From Candidatus Saccharimonadia bacterium (lineage in GTDB: Bacteria; Patescibacteriota; Saccharimonadia; Saccharimonadales; Saccharimonadaceae), in the NCBI GenBank assembly GCA_023262335.1, contig JALRBE010000034.1, forward strand, positions 1 through 11,798: 11,798 bases of DNA. Reading direction: 5' to 3'. Position 1 is the first letter of the stretch, and every line of letters starts with the position of its first letter. The notes under the pieces were generated by a model. That model was not told the DNA's origin. It was given only the letters and a program-made list of their open reading frames with translations, and ran no database searches. A program made the position numbers and the translations under genes. This document shows, piece after piece, positions 1 to 5,470 of the stretch.

Positions 1-1
1 G

Positions 2-76
2 TTCGAACTGCTCAAAGAAGGCAATAGTGCCCGTGCCATCGCCGGCGACGCTATTGGTACGACCATTCGCGCTTAA
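2..76 (+). CDS. pyrH: UMP kinase, C-terminal end (partial)
   Basis: Only the last 24 codons and a TAA stop are in the window; the gene runs off the left edge. The tail reads FELLKEGNSARAI followed by AGDAIGTTIRA. This resembles the C-terminus of bacterial UMP kinases, where a phenylalanine and a K-x-G-N/A segment are followed by a basic helix and a final G-E-x-x-G-T strand. UMP kinase phosphorylates UMP to UDP in the cytoplasm as part of pyrimidine nucleotide synthesis. The match rests on a short segment from memory of the family, so another amino-acid-kinase-fold protein is possible. No terminator follows; the next gene has its own promoter starting at 79. Confidence 0.55.
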   Translation, partial: FELLKEGNSARAIAGDAIGTTIRA

Positions 77-78
77 TA

Positions 79-107
79 TTGCGCTAATTTAATTAAAATG
101 TCATAAT
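79..107 (+). promoter_or_regulatory. Promoter for the CDP-alcohol phosphatidyltransferase gene
   Basis: TTGCGC (79-84), a 17-base spacer and CATAAT (102-107), with a TG one base before the -10 (extended -10). Transcription should start near 114, giving a leader of about 28 bases with an AGGGAG ribosome site at 131-136. Confidence 0.55.
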
Positions 108-141
108 TTACTCATCGGTTCCTTACTACGAGGGAGTGCCC

Positions 142-696
142 ATGAGGTATTATTTGGCCGACGTTCTTACGTTCATCCGCTTCCCTGCTGCCGTTGCGAC
201 GTTCGCGCTGATCATGGCCGAACAGTGGCTTGTGGCGGTGCTCGTGTTCGGCCTGGCGATTCTGACCGACGCGATCGACGGTATCGTCGCCCGGCGCTGG
301 CCGCCCGGCGAGCGCTGGTACCGCAAAGACCCGCACACGTTCGACAACGCCGGCGACAGCTTGCTGTTCTTCGGCGCGCTGGTGGGTTTGGCGCTCAAGG
401 TCCAGCCGCTCTGGGTCATCATCCTGGCGGTGTCGGTCGTTGCCAGCGGAATCATTCTGTTCCTGATCGCGAAGCTCAGGCCCGCATGGGCCGAGAAACT
501 GGACGTGGCATTCGGGTGGTGCTTCGGCATGCTACTGGCCGCCATGCTCGTTCAGCTCACCGTGCTCGCGTTCGACGGTTCGCCGCTGGGAACGCTGGTA
601 CTCGTTACGTACGGTATCGTCGCTCTGGTGATCGTCGTGGCCAAGTGGGACCGCATGACCAGCCGCCCCGAAGTGACCTACACGGGAACGTGGTAG
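142..696 (+). CDS. CDP-alcohol phosphatidyltransferase family membrane protein (atypical motif)
   Basis: 184 aa. The family transfers a phospho-alcohol group from a CDP-alcohol to a second alcohol in the membrane, for example to make phosphatidylglycerol phosphate. The family signature D-x2-D-G-x2-A-R is intact at residues 43-51 (DAIDGIVAR), and the second half D-x3-D is present at D68 and D72. Between them the usual eight-residue spacing and conserved glycine are altered: the loop is four residues longer and proline 64 sits where the glycine is expected. Hydrophobic spans are visible near residues 10-40, 74-112, 124-147 and 151-166. I chose ATG 142 because AGGGAG (131-136) sits 5 bases upstream; a GTG at 136 would overlap that site. 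The substrate cannot be read from sequence. With this divergent loop it could be a paralogue rather than the essential PgsA. Confidence 0.8.
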   Translation: MRYYLADVLTFIRFPAAVATFALIMAEQWLVAVLVFGLAILTDAIDGIVARRWPPGERWYRKDPHTFDNAGDSLLFFGALVGLALKVQPLWVIILAVSVVASGIILFLIAKLRPAWAEKLDVAFGWCFGMLLAAMLVQLTVLAFDGSPLGTLVLVTYGIVALVIVVAKWDRMTSRPEVTYTGTW

Positions 697-703
697 CCGA
701 GTG

Positions 704-748
704 GCTGCCCGTGCCGCGCGAAAGCGTGGCTACGGGCAGCCTGTTTTT
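704..748 (+). terminator. Intrinsic terminator after the CDP-alcohol phosphatidyltransferase
   Basis: A 9-bp outer stem (704-712 with 732-740) continues after one unpaired base into an inner 7-bp stem (713-719 with 724-730) capped by a GAAA tetraloop at 720-723. TTTTT follows at 744-748, overlapping the stop of the convergent glycosyltransferase. The T run exists only in the + direction, so this ends the + transcript. Confidence 0.85.
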
Positions 749-1823
749 ATTTGGCGAGCGTTCTTACTGCTTTGAGCAACGTCTTGGCAGATTCGTCCCA
801 ATTGAACTTGGCGACGTGTTTTTTAGCGGCCGCGGCCAACTTTTCGCGGCGTGCTTTGCTATCGAGTTCCAGAATAAGCTTGGCGAATTCCCGCGGTTGG
901 TTGGCGCCGAAGTACAACGCTCCGTCGCCGGTGACTTCACGGTGGTGCGGGATGTCGCTCGCTACCACCGGAACGCCCAAAAACGCGGCTTCGGCGAGTG
1001 CCAAGCCATAGCCTTCCGCTCGCGACGCGCTCACGAGTACGGCGTCGTGCGCGAGCAGGTCCACGTATTCTTGGTCGGTGACGCCGTTATGAAATACCAC
1101 GTCGGCGCCTTTTGGCATGCACTTTTTGAGCTCGGCTTTGCGCTTGGGAGTTATTTTGCTCAGCAGATGCAACGTGCGGCCGGGCAAATACTCCATGCCG
1201 GCAATGAGCGCCTCGACGTTTTTGTAGCGCATGAACGATCCCATGTACACCAGGTTCTTCGGCTTTTTGGCGAGCGAGACGGGGCGCGCGAGGTATGGCG
1301 ACAAGTCGCGCGGCGCGTTCGGAACGACCACTACCGGCCGCTTGGTAAGGCGAGCATCCAAAATTTCCTGTTTGCTGGTATCGCTCACGGTCACGATCAT
1401 GTCGGCGGCGTTCAGCGTGACACGTTGCGGCACGTAGGTGGCGTGGTAGGCGCGCCATACCAGCTTGGTAGCGACGTTCAGGTGGTGCGGCGGCGTGCGG
1501 TGCTTGTAGTAAATAAGGTCGTGAAGCGTCAGTACCAGCTTGAATTTGCGACCAGCCGACCCGAGCGTTTGCAGCGGGCTGAATACCACGTCGGGCTTGT
1601 GTTTGTTCAAGAATACTGCCGACAGTGGCTCGCGGGCGGACGTGGTCGCGTGCAGGACGACGACATCGGCGTTTTTTGGTAGGAATTCGCGCTGTTTTTG
1701 CTTGCTGATGATGAATGTCACCGGCGTGAGTTTGGCGAGTGCGTTGCCAAGTTCGGTGGAATACCGGCTGACGCCGTCATGAAAGTCGGTTCGGATGTAG
1801 CGGGCGTCGAACAGGAGTTTCAT
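747..1823 (-). CDS. GT4-type glycosyltransferase (GT-B fold)
   Basis: 358 aa. Retaining glycosyltransferase of the GT4 type, expected to move a sugar from a nucleotide-sugar donor onto a lipid, polysaccharide or protein acceptor at the inner face of the membrane. The N-terminal acceptor domain starts MKLLFDARYI and has TLHDL (99-103) and TVSDTSKQEI (145-154). A linker at NAP (169-171) leads into the C-terminal donor domain, which carries the E-x7-E motif as E270 and E278 (EGYGLALAE) followed by GVPVVASD. Length is normal for the family. I chose ATG 1823: upstream in-frame codons run into the repeat region, and an extended -10 lies 9 bases before this ATG, so the mRNA is probably leaderless. 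The gene is divergent from a second GT4 gene across a 620-base spacer. Donor and acceptor are unknown. Confidence 0.9.
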   Translation of the reverse strand: MKLLFDARYIRTDFHDGVSRYSTELGNALAKLTPVTFIISKQKQREFLPKNADVVVLHATTSAREPLSAVFLNKHKPDVVFSPLQTLGSAGRKFKLVLTLHDLIYYKHRTPPHHLNVATKLVWRAYHATYVPQRVTLNAADMIVTVSDTSKQEILDARLTKRPVVVVPNAPRDLSPYLARPVSLAKKPKNLVYMGSFMRYKNVEALIAGMEYLPGRTLHLLSKITPKRKAELKKCMPKGADVVFHNGVTDQEYVDLLAHDAVLVSASRAEGYGLALAEAAFLGVPVVASDIPHHREVTGDGALYFGANQPREFAKLILELDSKARREKLAAAAKKHVAKFNWDESAKTLLKAVRTLAK

Positions 1824-1832
1824 TGTTAGGAA

Positions 1833-1841
1833 ATTATAGCA
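1833..1841 (-). promoter_or_regulatory. Extended -10 promoter, probably leaderless start, for the first glycosyltransferase
   Basis: Read on the minus strand the site is TGCTATAAT, a perfect extended -10. Nine bases then separate it from ATG 1823, so the transcript should begin 0-3 bases before the ATG. No good -35 and no Shine-Dalgarno are visible. Confidence 0.7.
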
Positions 1842-1881
1842 TGATGTTGTGGTTGCGGGTGTCGGAATAAACCCACTTTTC

Positions 1882-1899
1882 GTTCTTTTTGCGAAGAAC
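1882..1899. repeat. Hairpin a of the TTCTT/AAGAA array (left arm, outer)
   Basis: GTTCTT (1882-1887) pairs with AAGAAC (1894-1899) across a 6-base loop. Its centre lies 30 bases from the next hairpin. Confidence 0.6.
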
Positions 1900-1906
1900 C
1901 AAACGC

Positions 1907-1934
1907 CTTCTTCTTTGGCTCGCCAAAGAAGAAG
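1907..1934. repeat. Hairpin b of the TTCTT/AAGAA array (left arm, inner)
   Basis: A perfect 12-bp stem, CTTCTTCTTTGG (1907-1918) with CCAAAGAAGAAG (1923-1934), and a CTCG loop. It ends 64 bases before the left inverted-repeat arm. There is no T run, so it is not a classical terminator. Confidence 0.8.
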
Positions 1935-1998
1935 CAAGAAAACTCGTGACACAACCAAACCGCGGCAAAATCCGATAGCTCTCGCCTTGGGCGGCTGC

Positions 1999-2037
1999 GG
2001 AACTCGCGCCGACAGGCGCTACTGTCGGGCTCAGACA
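1999..2037 (+). repeat. 39-bp inverted repeat, left arm
   Basis: The 39 bases match the reverse complement of 2206-2244 at 38 positions; the only difference is T2020. The arm begins GGAACTCGCGCC and ends GGGCTCAGACA. Inside it CCGACAG (2009-2015) can pair with CTGTCGG (2022-2028), so each arm can also fold alone. Confidence 0.9.
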
Positions 2038-2205
2038 TCCTCGCCGCGCCATGGCGCGAGCCACCTGATTCGCCGGTTTTGGTGGACGTCACAAAGCTAG
2101 CTATTAATTCCACGCGGCAAAGCCGCGAATAAAATCATCGATCAATACGGTAACCTCTCCGTCTGCCGCACGCCGAACGGCCACGGGGAGTCGCGAACCG
2201 AAGGC

Positions 2206-2244
2206 TGTCTGAGCCCGACAGTGGCGCCTGTCGGCGCGAGTTCC
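2206..2244 (-). repeat. 39-bp inverted repeat, right arm
   Basis: Reverse-complement copy of 1999-2037 with one mismatch. It carries the same internal hairpin (CCGACAG...CTGTCGG). The first TTCTT-type hairpin on this side begins 65 bases further out, against 64 bases on the left, so the two sides are built the same way. Confidence 0.9.
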
Positions 2245-2309
2245 TGAGGTTCCCGATTTCCCGTGGGCGCGAGGAGTGGCGCGGAGACGGAGCGTTACGA
2301 GCCTTTTGA

Positions 2310-2394
2310 TTCTTTTCGGCGACCCGAAAAGAAGCGACTTGGTTCTTGGTCGTCCAAGAACATGAAGGCCGTTGGTTCTTCTAGCCAGAAGAAC
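2310..2394. repeat. Three tandem TTCTT/AAGAA hairpins (right arm)
   Basis: Three perfect stem-loops in a row: 2310-2319 with 2324-2333 (10 bp, loop CGAC), 2342-2349 with 2354-2361 (8 bp, loop TCGT) and 2375-2382 with 2387-2394 (8 bp, loop AGCC). Centres are 30 and 33 bases apart, about the spacing seen in the left arm. All have tetraloops and TTCTT in the left strand. Confidence 0.8.
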
Positions 2395-2429
2395 TCGAAC
2401 CGTGCCGTGCCATAGGGGCGCTGCCTTTC

Positions 2430-2438
2430 TGTTATAAT
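2430..2438 (+). promoter_or_regulatory. Extended -10 promoter, probably leaderless start, for the second glycosyltransferase
   Basis: TGTTATAAT is a perfect extended -10. Eight bases separate it from ATG 2447, so only about 2 leader bases are expected. There is no Shine-Dalgarno and no clear -35. Confidence 0.72.
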
Positions 2439-2446
2439 ACATACTA

Positions 2447-3619
2447 ATGAAAATCCTCATCGCAGCCGACCTCCATTGGCCAACGATCAATGGTGTCGCG
2501 ACCGCTAGCCGAACCTTGGCAAAAGGCCTCAGCGACCGCGGTCACGAAGTGCTCGTGATCGCGCCGAGCCAGACCGGCCGCGGCTACGAAGAGTACGATG
2601 GCAATTACCTTATCAAGCGCACGCGTTCGGTGCCGTTCCCCTTTTACCAAAACTTCAAAATATCCCCGACGCCGCAAATGGAAGTCCGCAAGATCATCCG
2701 CGATTTCAAGCCCGACGTCATCCACGTGCAAATGGCGCTGTTCCTCGGCTTCGTGGCGCGTAACTATGCCATAAAATACGATATTCCATTGGTGGCGACC
2801 AACCATGCGATGCCTGAGAACCTGATGGACAACATTCGCTTGCTCGCCCCTATTTCGCGGCCGATCCAGTGGCTCATGGTGGAATACGGCGCGCGGTTCC
2901 ATGCCAAAGCCGACTATATTACTTTGCCGACGCAATCTGCCATAGACATGTTCGGCGAAGACCGCGTGGATTCGCCGGTCAAGGCTATCAGCAACGGCAT
3001 CGACCTCAGCCGGTTCCAGCCGACCGACGCCAGCCCCGAGATCTACGGCAAATTCGGTCTGCCCGCGAACAAAAAAATCGTGACCTACATAGGCCGCGTT
3101 GACGCAGAAAAGCATTTGGAAGTCCTGATTCGCGCGTACCATAAAATCAACGCCAAAGACCGCCACTTGCTGGTAGTCGGCGACGGCACCGACATGGAAC
3201 ATTTGCGCAATCTCACCTATTCGCTTGGCCTTGACGACGACGTGACGTTCGCCGGCCGCGTGAGCGACGAAGAAATCGTGGCCTTACATAAGGTCGGCGC
3301 GCTCTACGCCATCACGTCGCCGGTCGAGCTGCAAAGCATCGCCACGCTCGAAGCCATGGCGAGCGGCAAGCCGATCGTGGCCGTCGACGCCGGCGCGCTC
3401 GGCGAATTGTGCCAAGACGGCGTAAACGGCATTTTGGTGCCAAAGGACGACATCGACGGCGTAGCGACCGCCATCGACACGATTCTTAGCGACGACAAGT
3501 TACGCAAAGCGTACGCGGCAAAAAGCCTCGCGATCGCCAAGACGCACGACATCGCGCATACGATCGATCAGTACGAGACGATCTACCGCCAAGTTATCGC
3601 TGCAAAAACGAACGAATAG
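2447..3619 (+). CDS. GT4-type glycosyltransferase, similar to glycosyl-diacylglycerol synthases
   Basis: 390 aa, full length for the family. The N-terminus MKILIAADLHWPTINGVATA, followed by SRTLAKGLSDRGHEV, is the glycine-loop start typical of GT4 enzymes that glycosylate diacylglycerol or phosphatidylinositol at the inner membrane face. Further motifs are HVQMALFLG (93-101), ISNGIDLSRF (181-190) and GRVDAEKH (216-223) opening the donor-binding domain, the E-x7-E pair at E294 and E302 (ELQSIATLE), and ASGKPIVA. I place it by family resemblance; an acceptor other than lipid is possible. ATG 2447 lies 8 bases after an extended -10, indicating a leaderless mRNA. The 3' end overlaps the convergent hydrolase gene by 26 bp with no terminator between them. 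Confidence 0.92.
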   Translation: MKILIAADLHWPTINGVATASRTLAKGLSDRGHEVLVIAPSQTGRGYEEYDGNYLIKRTRSVPFPFYQNFKISPTPQMEVRKIIRDFKPDVIHVQMALFLGFVARNYAIKYDIPLVATNHAMPENLMDNIRLLAPISRPIQWLMVEYGARFHAKADYITLPTQSAIDMFGEDRVDSPVKAISNGIDLSRFQPTDASPEIYGKFGLPANKKIVTYIGRVDAEKHLEVLIRAYHKINAKDRHLLVVGDGTDMEHLRNLTYSLGLDDDVTFAGRVSDEEIVALHKVGALYAITSPVELQSIATLEAMASGKPIVAVDAGALGELCQDGVNGILVPKDDIDGVATAIDTILSDDKLRKAYAAKSLAIAKTHDIAHTIDQYETIYRQVIAAKTNE

Positions 3620-4442
3620 CATTGCCGGCTTCGGCCGGTTTTTCGTAGTGCACGATGTGCCCGACGTTGTCGAGTTCTACCAGTTCGGCATTCTTGAGCT
3701 CTGCCGCGAGCGAACGCTGACCCTTTATGGGGGCGATGGAATCCTTTTTGCCCGCGACCATAAGCACGGGTAGTTCCAGTTTGCTCACGTAATCTCGGAT
3801 GGTCGTGTTGCTCGATGAATCATAAGCTTCGAGCAGCGATGCGCGGTCGCTGAACCGCTTCATGTAGGTCACATGGTTCCAGTGGATCCACTTGCGCAGT
3901 TCACGGTCGCGGGTCTTGGTCATAGTGGCGCTGCCAATCAGGAACAACTGCTTGTTGCGGAGTATGGCGGTGCCGAGCTTTTCGGGCAGAATGCGGCCTG
4001 CCAGGTGGTGGTACGCGATGCCCGGCGCGATTTTTATGGCGCCAAGGCCTTGCGTGGGCTTGGTAGCGATGGGGTTCACGAACACGGCCTTTTTGGCGAT
4101 GGACGGATCGGCCGCGAGCATGTCGGCCGCGATGATGGTTCCCATGGAATGGCCGAACAATACCGGGTTTTTGAGCCCGGCTTTTTTGACGAACTCACGG
4201 AGCAGCCCGGAATAATTCTGTACCGTATGGCGATGGTTTTTCATGGCCGGCGTGTCGCCAAAGCCTGGCAGGTCCGGCACGACGATCCGAAAATCCGGCA
4301 GTTCCGCGATCAGCTTCTCTAGCCCGTGGTGCGTGCCGCGAAAGCCGTGGATCATCAGGATGGTCTGCGTTTTGTCTGAGTTGTAAACCCAGTAGTGCAC
4401 TGTGCCGTGCGGCAAAACGATCGTTTTTTCGATTGGTGTCAT
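3594..4442 (-). CDS. Alpha/beta hydrolase
   Basis: 282 aa serine hydrolase of the alpha/beta fold, probably a cytoplasmic esterase, lipase or C-C hydrolase; no signal peptide is visible. Oxyanion-hole segment HGFRG (32-36), DLPGFGDT (57-64), nucleophile elbow GHSMG with Ser99 (97-101), acid Asp234 (GKKDSIAP) and His262 (NVGHIVHYEKP) form a complete triad in the expected order. The cap region (about 130-215) is helical and gives no substrate hint. I chose ATG 4442 because TATACT lies exactly 8 bases upstream, like other leaderless genes here; an in-frame ATG at 4481 would lie within the upstream gene's terminator. Its 3' end overlaps the end of the glycosyltransferase gene. Confidence 0.9.
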   Translation of the reverse strand: MTPIEKTIVLPHGTVHYWVYNSDKTQTILMIHGFRGTHHGLEKLIAELPDFRIVVPDLPGFGDTPAMKNHRHTVQNYSGLLREFVKKAGLKNPVLFGHSMGTIIAADMLAADPSIAKKAVFVNPIATKPTQGLGAIKIAPGIAYHHLAGRILPEKLGTAILRNKQLFLIGSATMTKTRDRELRKWIHWNHVTYMKRFSDRASLLEAYDSSSNTTIRDYVSKLELPVLMVAGKKDSIAPIKGQRSLAAELKNAELVELDNVGHIVHYEKPAEAGNAIRSFLQR

Positions 4443-4450
4443 TAGGTATA

Positions 4451-4456
4451 AGTATA
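4451..4456 (-). promoter_or_regulatory. -10 element, probably leaderless start, for the hydrolase
   Basis: Reads TATACT on the minus strand, 8 bases before ATG 4442. The TG lies directly against the hexamer rather than one base away, and no -35 match is seen, so this is weaker than the other leaderless promoters here. Confidence 0.5.
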
Positions 4457-4471
4457 CATGCTCGCCAAATG

Positions 4472-4500
4472 AAAATGCCACCGGCGGTCGCGCGGTGGCA
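4472..4500 (-). terminator. Terminator of the 84-aa protein gene
   Basis: TGCCACCG (4476-4483) pairs with CGGTGGCA (4493-4500) around a 9-base loop. On the minus strand the stem is followed by TTTTC, 25 bases after the stop of the gene ending at 4525. Confidence 0.7.
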
Positions 4501-4524
4501 GTGTTGGGGCGCTTGCTGTGGTCT

Positions 4525-4779
4525 TCAGCTGTGAGCGGCGAACGACGGTGAATTCGCCCGGATGATCCTGCTGCGTTCGGTGGGATCGGCGATGTCGTGC
4601 CGCGCGATTCCGTGCATGGCGCCGGCCATGCTGCTGAGCAGGTGGGCTTCCAGGCATTCGCGGCCGAGCGGCGATTGGTCGTCGAGCGTCCGGCGGACGT
4701 CGTCGGGCACGCGCACTTTGATGTACGAACCCTTCTTGCTGAACTTGGCGAATCGCTGGGCGATCGTGACGAGCTTCAT
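4525..4779 (-). CDS. Unrecognised 84-aa soluble protein
   Basis: 84 aa, no recognised family. The N-terminal third is basic (MKLVTIAQRFAKFSKKG) and is followed by a possible beta strand IKVRVPDD, then a predicted helical stretch to about residue 60 and a polar tail ending in a TGA stop. The strand-then-helix order is loosely like ribbon-helix-helix DNA-binding proteins, but no diagnostic residue supports this. The start at 4779 is set by a very good AAGGAGG site 4 bases upstream; the open frame continues further up but without a ribosome site. A TTGCAA/TAGAAT promoter lies upstream and a hairpin terminator downstream, so it is a single-gene unit. No membrane segment or signal peptide. Confidence 0.7.
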   Translation of the reverse strand: MKLVTIAQRFAKFSKKGSYIKVRVPDDVRRTLDDQSPLGRECLEAHLLSSMAGAMHGIARHDIADPTERSRIIRANSPSFAAHS

Positions 4780-4807
4780 GCTTCCTCCTTGGGAACGGGT
4801 CTTATTC

Positions 4808-4835
4808 ATTCTACAATAAATACGATATTTTGCAA
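4808..4835 (-). promoter_or_regulatory. Promoter of the 84-aa protein gene
   Basis: On the minus strand TTGCAA (4835-4830), 16 bases, TAGAAT (4813-4808). The leader is about 22 bases with an AAGGAGG ribosome site. Confidence 0.5.
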
Positions 4836-4869
4836 GCTTCACTGATGACAAGCGGCCATCAAGGCAACA

Positions 4870-4909
4870 AAAGGCCACCGAGTGGCTCCGAGAATACTCG
4901 GTGGCCTTT
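4870..4909 (-). terminator. Terminator of the 154-aa protein gene
   Basis: A 14-bp perfect stem (4870-4883 with 4896-4909) with a 12-base loop begins 13 bases after the stop of the gene ending at 4922. In the minus direction the stem runs into TTTTGTTGCC. The + strand also gives a short TTT, but no + gene ends here. Confidence 0.8.
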
Positions 4910-4921
4910 CGGTGGCTGGTG

Positions 4922-5386
4922 TCAGCGGAGTTCGAAATCACTTGCCGACGGTTTGTTGATGCGCGTGCCGTCTTTGCGGTATTCGTTCTGCAGGTGAATC
5001 GGCGGCTTCCCGTCTTCTGAGGGGTGTCGCTGGCTCAGTTCGCTGAGCGGTGCGAATCGTGGCCCCGGGAACGGCGCGTCATCGTCGATGAAGCCGCCGG
5101 GTTTCCCGGTGTACTCGCGCGGAGTCGCGTCGTTCGCTTCTGCCGTGGCCCTGTGGACCATGCCGACGAACGCGCCCGGGTCATCGTCTTCACGGCCGAG
5201 CAGGCCATCGATCGACTCCTGGGAGCCGAAGGCGAACCGCGATTCCTGCCGGACTTCGCGCGCCAAACTCTGGCGCAGCTTGTCTTTCAGGACCGGTCGG
5301 TCTTCCGCCGGTTGTGCTTCGATTCGGTTGATGATGTCTTCGGCGCTCTCCGGGCTGAGTTCCCGGATGATGTCGTAGATATCCAT
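4922..5386 (-). CDS. Unrecognised 154-aa acidic, largely disordered protein
   Basis: 154 aa, no recognised domain. Residues 1-50 look helical (MDIYDIIRELSPESAEDIIN, then a charged helix to KDKLRQSLAREV). The rest is rich in D, E, P and G, with a DDDAPFPGPRFAPL stretch and a polar tail, so it is probably disordered. No signal peptide, membrane span or cysteine. ATG 5386 follows GAAGGGA at 8 bases. The gene is divergent from the ABC-F gene with overlapping promoter DNA, and a strong terminator follows it. TGA is the stop. It is a real gene by its signals; the function is unknown. Confidence 0.7.
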   Translation of the reverse strand: MDIYDIIRELSPESAEDIINRIEAQPAEDRPVLKDKLRQSLAREVRQESRFAFGSQESIDGLLGREDDDPGAFVGMVHRATAEANDATPREYTGKPGGFIDDDAPFPGPRFAPLSELSQRHPSEDGKPPIHLQNEYRKDGTRINKPSASDFELR

Positions 5387-5418
5387 TGGTGCTATCCCTT
5401 CTGTAGGTCTATAATTTA

Positions 5419-5447
5419 ATTATAACATAAGTGTATTAAAAATGCAA
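5419..5447 (-). promoter_or_regulatory. Promoter of the 154-aa protein gene
   Basis: On the minus strand TTGCAT (5447-5442), 17 bases, TATAAT (5424-5419), with a TG one base before the -10. It interleaves with the ABC-F promoter on the other strand. Confidence 0.7.
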
Positions 5448-5453
5448 TACCTA

Positions 5454-5462
5454 TGGTACAAT
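5454..5462 (+). promoter_or_regulatory. Extended -10 promoter, probably leaderless start, for the ABC-F gene
   Basis: TGGTACAAT, then 8 bases, then ATG 5471. This places transcription start about 2 bases before that ATG and argues against the upstream ATG at 5453, which lies before the -10 element. Confidence 0.65.
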
Positions 5463-5470
5463 TAACAGAT

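Larger units (their letters stand above)
1824..2446. other. Non-coding divergent intergenic region with an inverted-repeat/hairpin element
   Basis: About 620 bases without a convincing gene. It holds two outward promoters at its edges (1833-1841 on minus, 2430-2438 on plus), a 39-bp inverted repeat (1999-2037 and 2206-2244) around a 168-base centre, and five short hairpins with TTCTT/AAGAA stems. Open frames here (for example 1834-2064 and 2104-2490 on minus) are low-complexity, arginine-rich, and have no ribosome site or homology that I recognise. The whole looks like one composite repeat element or two facing copies of a repeat. Confidence 0.75.

Noticed and set aside
225..1682. 485-codon open frame on + over the first two genes
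   Set aside because: It runs antisense to the GT4 gene and out of frame with the phosphatidyltransferase. It has arginine-rich composition, no ribosome site and no motif, while both overlapped genes have clear family motifs.
1834..2113. Small minus-strand frames (76 and 95 codons) in the repeat region
   Set aside because: They read through the hairpins and inverted repeat, have no ribosome site, and their sequence is explained by the repeat itself.
1882..2394. CRISPR array or tRNA cluster in the hairpin-rich spacer
   Set aside because: The hairpin units are not identical direct repeats, there are no uniform spacers, and no cloverleaf or TTCGA-type T-loop can be placed.
1882..2394. Insertion sequence
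   Set aside because: There is no transposase frame between the inverted repeats, and I found no direct target duplication outside the arms. A non-autonomous element remains possible and is listed as a finding.
2104..2490. 128-codon minus-strand frame across the right arm
   Set aside because: It covers the inverted-repeat arm, all three hairpins and the promoter and start of the second glycosyltransferase gene. The composition is basic and low in complexity.
4442..4481. Longer start for the hydrolase at ATG 4481
   Set aside because: It would add 13 residues encoded within the upstream gene's terminator stem, without a ribosome site. ATG 4442 has the -10 spacing seen at other genes and starts just before the family's first strand.
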